A model generated the notes under the pieces. The model saw nothing but the letters and a program-made list of their open reading frames with translations, had not been told where the DNA came from and did no database searches. From positions 186,001-250,000 of the forward strand of contig JAGTJM010000027.1 of the NCBI GenBank assembly GCA_020747015.1: a stretch of DNA of 64,000 nucleotides. Reading direction: 5' to 3'. Within the stretch, counting starts at the first letter, position 1; the number at the start of each line of letters is the position of its first letter. This stretch comes from Pyrenochaeta sp. MPI-SDFR-AT-0127 (Eukaryota > Ascomycota > Dothideomycetes > Pleosporales > Cucurbitariaceae). Shown piece by piece: positions 59,679 to 64,000 of the stretch. The position numbers and the translations under genes are program-made.

Positions 59679-62100
59679 TCAGCACAGCGTAACGGTCTCT
59701 ATACTCCACTTGGCAGAAACGACAGCATAGCTGCGCCATCGCCGAGCAACTGACGCCATGTTCTCCGCATTGACGGGAACGTTTGAAATCTTGAGCTTAA
59801 GCTTCCACGCTCCAACTCGGACCCAAGTACCAGTCTGTAGACCGGGAACCAGCATCAAGCCAGCCAGACGCCGTTGGATGTTGTGTTTGCCTGCAACCCG
59901 AACTGTTTGAAACTCCGCCACTAGTGCATAGACGGCATTTCGTGGTGGCGATATACGACCCGCCGGGATATCAGGGAAGTATTCAAAGTCTGGGAGCCAG
60001 CAAAACGCCTCGTCATCAGGTGAGTCACTGGCTTCACGTAGAGAGTCCATTTGCTCCGCTAGGTCTTTAGGCAAACCGGCTTTGACAGGCAGAATTGGCA
60101 TTTCAAGCGTGACTTGCAGGCCGGTGAAATCGAAGAAGCCGGTTGCTTCAGGGAAGCGGTTTGGTGACTCAGATGCAAACTGATAGGCCACTGGTTTTGC
60201 CCAGAATATGTCATCCCAGCACACAAGTGGTGTGGCGAGATAGCTCTTAGACCGCACATAGACTTCATCGTCATCCAACAGGAACCACAACTGATAGACT
60301 TTGTAAATGGGGACGGAGAACCACGACCAGCTCGGCGCAGCTTGCATAGTATGCTCTCCGACGTCTGCTGTCCAGATCGAAGCCGGCATCGCTCCATTTG
60401 GTATGGCGTTCTCTTTTCGCACAAGTGATGACAGTTTCTTGTCGACATACCACAGGAGACTGAGCGGTAAAACTTCGTTCCACGCGCCGGCAAGATAGGT
60501 CATTTTGCCAAGGGTTTGAAATGCTCGTGCTATGCCTGAAAATGCGATGACGCGGTCCTTTGCGTATGTCAACTTGCGTGCTCGGTACTCTTCCACGAGG
60601 CTGTGCCAATCTTTCATAAAGGACAGCAGGCTCGGTGCGGAGAGCGTAGTCGCTGTTGCAACCGCAGATATGCTCTCGGGAAAGTATCGAGATTTGCCTA
60701 GATCCTTGCCTCGTTTTGGATTCTCACTGGTGGACTCGTGGCGATGCGCAATAGGACCGAGTATCTCATCGTAGAAGAGTTCGGAACACTGCCACATGAG
60801 ATTTTGGTGTCCGATAAGCAGAGTCCGAGGGCTCAGCAGATATTCCTGAAATGCCCATGCGCGCCCGAAGAGTGGCCAGTCCCGTTGTACGAGCCAGGGT
60901 TTGTACTTTTCGTCGTGGTCGAACTGCCGCCGCCAGGTGCTGGTGATGTGCACAATGTAGACACCGTGGTGTGAAGACGATGCAGGACGCAGGATACAGG
61001 GACTCCAGATTCGAGGGTCCTCACATGGTATTGGTTCCCCTTCTCCTTCTCCTTCTCCTTCCCTGTCTGCGGGAAATAGAAAGGCAAGACTGCAGATTGC
61101 GTTGCCGTACACAATTGCCATGCGGTCGGCTTCATACTGCCAGTCTGTGGGCGAATCTTGTATGATGCAAAGGGAGTCGATCCAAAGATAGCGATACCCC
61201 AGAGTCCTGGTGGTTTGAACTGCCTCTCTGAATGTACTAGAAGCTTCAAATTTCACCCAAGGAATTTCTTCTTGAAATTTCTCAAGATGTTCGTGAAGCA
61301 ATTGAAGTTGATGCGTTGGATTGGGCCCCCACATGTGACTCAAAACCAAGTAGTCATAACGTTCGCTCCTGATATCGCACCGCAGTCTGATTTTTGTCTC
61401 CGTGATTTCGATTATCCTCGTTGGTCTCTGGTGGCAATCGAAGACAGAATTGTTGTGGAAATCTTGGCATCTTTTGTGTTCCTCGCAGCACGCTTTGATC
61501 CATCCCTTAGCTCTCGGGATGTTGTCTCTCGCAAAACAAGGTACTTCTTTCGTTGTGATATGTTCTTGAAAGCCTCCGGATGCTGAGTCTTTTGTTAACT
61601 CAGTTGAAACATCTTACTGCTAATAAATGATATCTCAGCTTACCTATGTACGATTTTAGAACAAAGCTGGGAAAATGTATAATGTCTTCATTGTCTCTCC
61701 TTCTATCGTCTTCTTCAAGCATCTCCTCTTCAAGACGTGCGGCAATATTTACAACTCCTTTTTCAACCACACGAGGGCTCAAATATACCGGCGTATTTCC
61801 GAGCTTTGTGGAGTCCTTCTTAATACGCCGCTCCAGTGACGCAAGAACAAACATGCATAGATGACAAGAATTTTGGTTCTCGGTAAGTTGGGCTACTGTA
61901 AAAGCTGGTATAGCTGGGAACGATTCGGCTTCTGCGTCGTGGTGAATCTGTATCCAGTTCAGAACATCCCAACTACCACAGAACGCACGGCATTCTTGAC
62001 ACAATTCGTGAAGCGGTGTTGAACGATTGGAATACGATGTTATGGTGGTTGGCCCTTCATCCTGGTCGATGTTGTGCAAACCATACTGATGGAGAGCCAT
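59679..62100 (-). CDS. HET-domain protein, copy 3
   Basis: Two exons on the minus strand, 62100-61644 and 61582-59679, 786 residues. The 61-nt intron (donor GTAAGC, branch GTTAAC, acceptor CTCAG) joins the two frames in phase; nearer acceptors give stops or introns of about 31 nt. A Cys-containing N-terminus (C-Q-E-C, C-H-L-C) and a W-I-K-A-C-C-E-E-H segment precede the HET domain, whose blocks are Y-L-V-L-S-H-M-W-G, Y-L-W-I-D-S-L-C-I-I-Q-D-S and R-A-W-A-F-Q-E-Y-L-L-S-P-R. A G-E-G-E-G-E-G-E microsatellite-coded loop lies between the second and third blocks. The last 430 residues are of unknown fold. It belongs to the same broad HET class as copy 2 but is too divergent for a recent duplicate. 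Confidence 0.88.
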
Positions 62101-63495
62101 TTAGCTGCTAATCGTCTCTTCGCACGAAGGGGCAAGTTCGAGAAATCCATCATCTTATCTCGAGGTATACGGGACATAAGCAGGATTGTACAGTAGCCTG
62201 GTCACCCCTCAAGCCACCAGACACCTTCTTGCAGATCCAAGCCCCACAGGGCGCTTATATCATGCAGGCATGCGGCGCAGCGTAACATAACAACACTAAT
62301 AATATGTAAGGACGTGGCAACGACTAGCAATTGGTTCATTTTATCAGGGCCATTGTTTTGTGCCGAATCCAGATTCCTCCTTCATGTTGGAGCACAGACT
62401 ATGACTTTGGGGGGACAAGAATCGTGGCCAGCGCCAAGTGGACGAGCAATTTGAACCAGTAACCATTCCCGTTACATCCGTAGTAGCTACCCAGGTATGC
62501 GAAACCTATATTGTAAGTGCAACCTCGTGATCTAGTCATAATTGCTCTTCGTTGAAGACTAGCCAACAGGAGTATGATACTGCAAAGAACGGCTTCAGTG
62601 ACTACAACAAGAGATAATCAGAATTCTCCAAGGCATGCAAGCATTCTTCTTCTCCAATTTTAATATTGATAGGCTTTTGTCCACCTGGTCTGACGCTAAG
62701 TCAATGGATGCAATGGTGAAAGATCTTGATCAAACGCAACCTCTTCAACCCTCGACTTAGGAAAGAGCTATTCAGCCCTTCAACCACGAATTTTAAGTTT
62801 GACCATGAAAATTAGAGTTACTTAATTATATTAAAATTACCTTCCTTTGAAATATAATTATTGGTCAGACGTGCAACTGGAGCTCGAAGGTAGTGACGAC
62901 TCCTTTGCCTGCTCATACTGGCCAAACATCTACGTCAACATGCCAGCAACGCCGAGGTATCTCCATCGATTTGCAGTCGGCTGATGTTAATTTGATGCAG
63001 GAACAAGGTTATCCAACAATGTAGTATTGATGTAGGCAGGTTATGACATGAATTTGACTCGCTTGCTCATGAAGACGTGTCTTGCGACTGCACCAAGACC
63101 AACAACTATATCGGTCTCCCAAACTTATAGCCATAAATGAGCTGGTACTTGAATACGGGTGTAGTATCATGTACTCAGGTTGAAGAAATGTTGTCAAATC
63201 ACACACAGACAGGAATCTAGAGGTCAAGCATACATTGCAAACCTCATAGGTGGAGTCATTGTAATGGACCTAAGAGTCATTCTTTGACCTGTCATCTAAC
63301 AGTCATCATTTTACAGATGCTATAATACCCAAAACTTTATGCTATATTCTTCTGATACACTCTCTTGGTGCAGACTAGAAACCTTGCCCGCATTAGCTTC
63401 CAGTACCTGCATTGCCTATTTGATCTTCGAACTACTAATCTACACCATCAGTCTCACAAATTAAGCATCCTCAGTCTCAGCAGCGTTTCGAGGCA
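62101..63495. other. AT-rich intergenic region
   Basis: About 1.4 kb, notably AT-rich near 62800-62870. Only a short minus ORF (63009-63227) without features. No gene accepted. Confidence 0.45.
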
Positions 63496-64000
63496 ATGAA
63501 AAGAAGCTCTTTTTCAACCATGTTCGCTTTCACAGTACTGCTATTCATATTCGCAGTCTCTTCTCAAATCACTAGCACCAGAGCTACTTCTGCAGAGGCA
63601 TTCCCAACTACATCGTCTGCTATCTTGTTATCTATCTCGTCAAAAGCCACTCCTACGCCTCTTCAGCCTACCGTTCCAGCCACCGCGCATAATTCCTTCC
63701 TGTTTGACGGATCATGCGACCAGGTTCAGCAAGATTTGGTCCGAAAATCGTTTAATGACGCCAGACAAATGTCCAAATTGGCATCAGAAAACTGGGCAAA
63801 CCATCAGACAGATCCTGCTTTCTGGGACCTCTTCGGTCCAAGCGCAGTGAGAAATCTTTCTTCAATAGAGAAGTCTTTCAAAGACATTGTGGAGGGTGCT
63901 TGGAATATCACTGTGGTTTGTGACCTTCATGATGCAATCCGACAGTGTACAGATAGATATATGTACGGCGGTATAGGCGAGTACTCCAGGATGACACAGG
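63496..64000 (+). CDS. Secreted protein, 3' end beyond the window
   Basis: The frame is open from the ATG at 63496 to the window edge (168 codons). Residues 1-30 hold a basic start and a long hydrophobic signal segment (F-A-F-T-V-L-L-F-I-F-A-V). A Ser/Thr/Pro-rich linker follows to about residue 70, then a folded-looking part beginning D-G-S-C-D-Q with conserved-looking S-F-N-D-A and F-W-D-L-F-G. The C-x-x-x-Q-x-x-L-V-x-K-S-F-x-D-A pattern recalls the N-terminal part of fungal secreted zinc-peptidase-like proteins of the deuterolysin or lysine-specific type, but the H-E-x-x-H region would lie outside the window, so this stays a guess. No intron seen so far. Confidence 0.65.
   Translation, partial: MKRSSFSTMFAFTVLLFIFAVSSQITSTRATSAEAFPTTSSAILLSISSKATPTPLQPTVPATAHNSFLFDGSCDQVQQDLVRKSFNDARQMSKLASENWANHQTDPAFWDLFGPSAVRNLSSIEKSFKDIVEGAWNITVVCDLHDAIRQCTDRYMYGGIGEYSRMTQ

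Noticed and set aside
1..64000. tRNA, rRNA, CRISPR and intact transposons
   Set aside because: Scanned for tRNA B-box-like GGTTCGA(A/T) contexts, terminal repeats and transposase/reverse-transcriptase motifs by eye; none was convincing, and CRISPR is not expected in a fungal nuclear genome.

Overview
The window reads as nuclear DNA of a filamentous ascomycete (Pezizomycotina; the gene families fit Dothideomycetes best, but I cannot fix the genus). The reasons are short introns of about 45-100 nt with GT..AG ends and CTAAC/CTGAC-type branch sites, Zn2Cys6 regulators, HET-domain genes, a Pth11/SAT4-type membrane protein, a fungal P450, a MUB1/samB-type MYND protein and long gene-poor spacers. 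I joined exons by hand from reading frame, splice sites and family conservation. For nearly every spliced model the summed exon length is a multiple of three.

Layout. 0-9 kb is gene-poor and carries secreted proteins: a Cys domain plus Thr-rich tail protein (251-1333), a small Cys-rich protein (5349-5678, minus) and a possible Kex2-processed precursor (7341-7958). 9-14.6 kb holds two Zn2Cys6 transcription factors and, between them, a MARVEL membrane protein. 15.5-24 kb holds a PPPDE-thioredoxin-PUL fusion protein, a cytochrome P450 and a rhodopsin-like (SAT4) membrane protein. 24-28 kb has no firm gene but contains a decayed minisatellite. 28-44 kb is a dense housekeeping block: EF-hand protein, GDA1 guanosine diphosphatase, CorA-type Mg transporter, MUB1/samB, and a large Dnf3-type P4-ATPase. 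44-50 kb holds two HET-domain genes. 51-59 kb holds an adenosine-deaminase-like gene divergent from a G-protein beta subunit, followed by a phosducin-like gene. 59.7-62.1 kb is a third HET gene, and a secreted protein runs off the right edge.

Functional links. The G-beta and phosducin-like genes are same-strand neighbours and phosducin-like proteins are known G-beta-gamma folding partners. GDA1 and the P4-ATPase both serve the Golgi/secretory membrane system. The three HET genes suggest a self/non-self recognition neighbourhood. I see no biosynthetic gene cluster, tRNA, rRNA, CRISPR or intact transposon.

Most notable points: the CorA-type gene is broken by two separate one-base losses, each in a C4 run on its coding strand, including one in the first membrane helix. 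The second HET gene has an in-frame TAG in an otherwise intact frame. Two secreted proteins each carry a dibasic site followed by six cysteines. No clearly unprecedented system is visible; the secreted precursor at 7341 is the best candidate for something undescribed.
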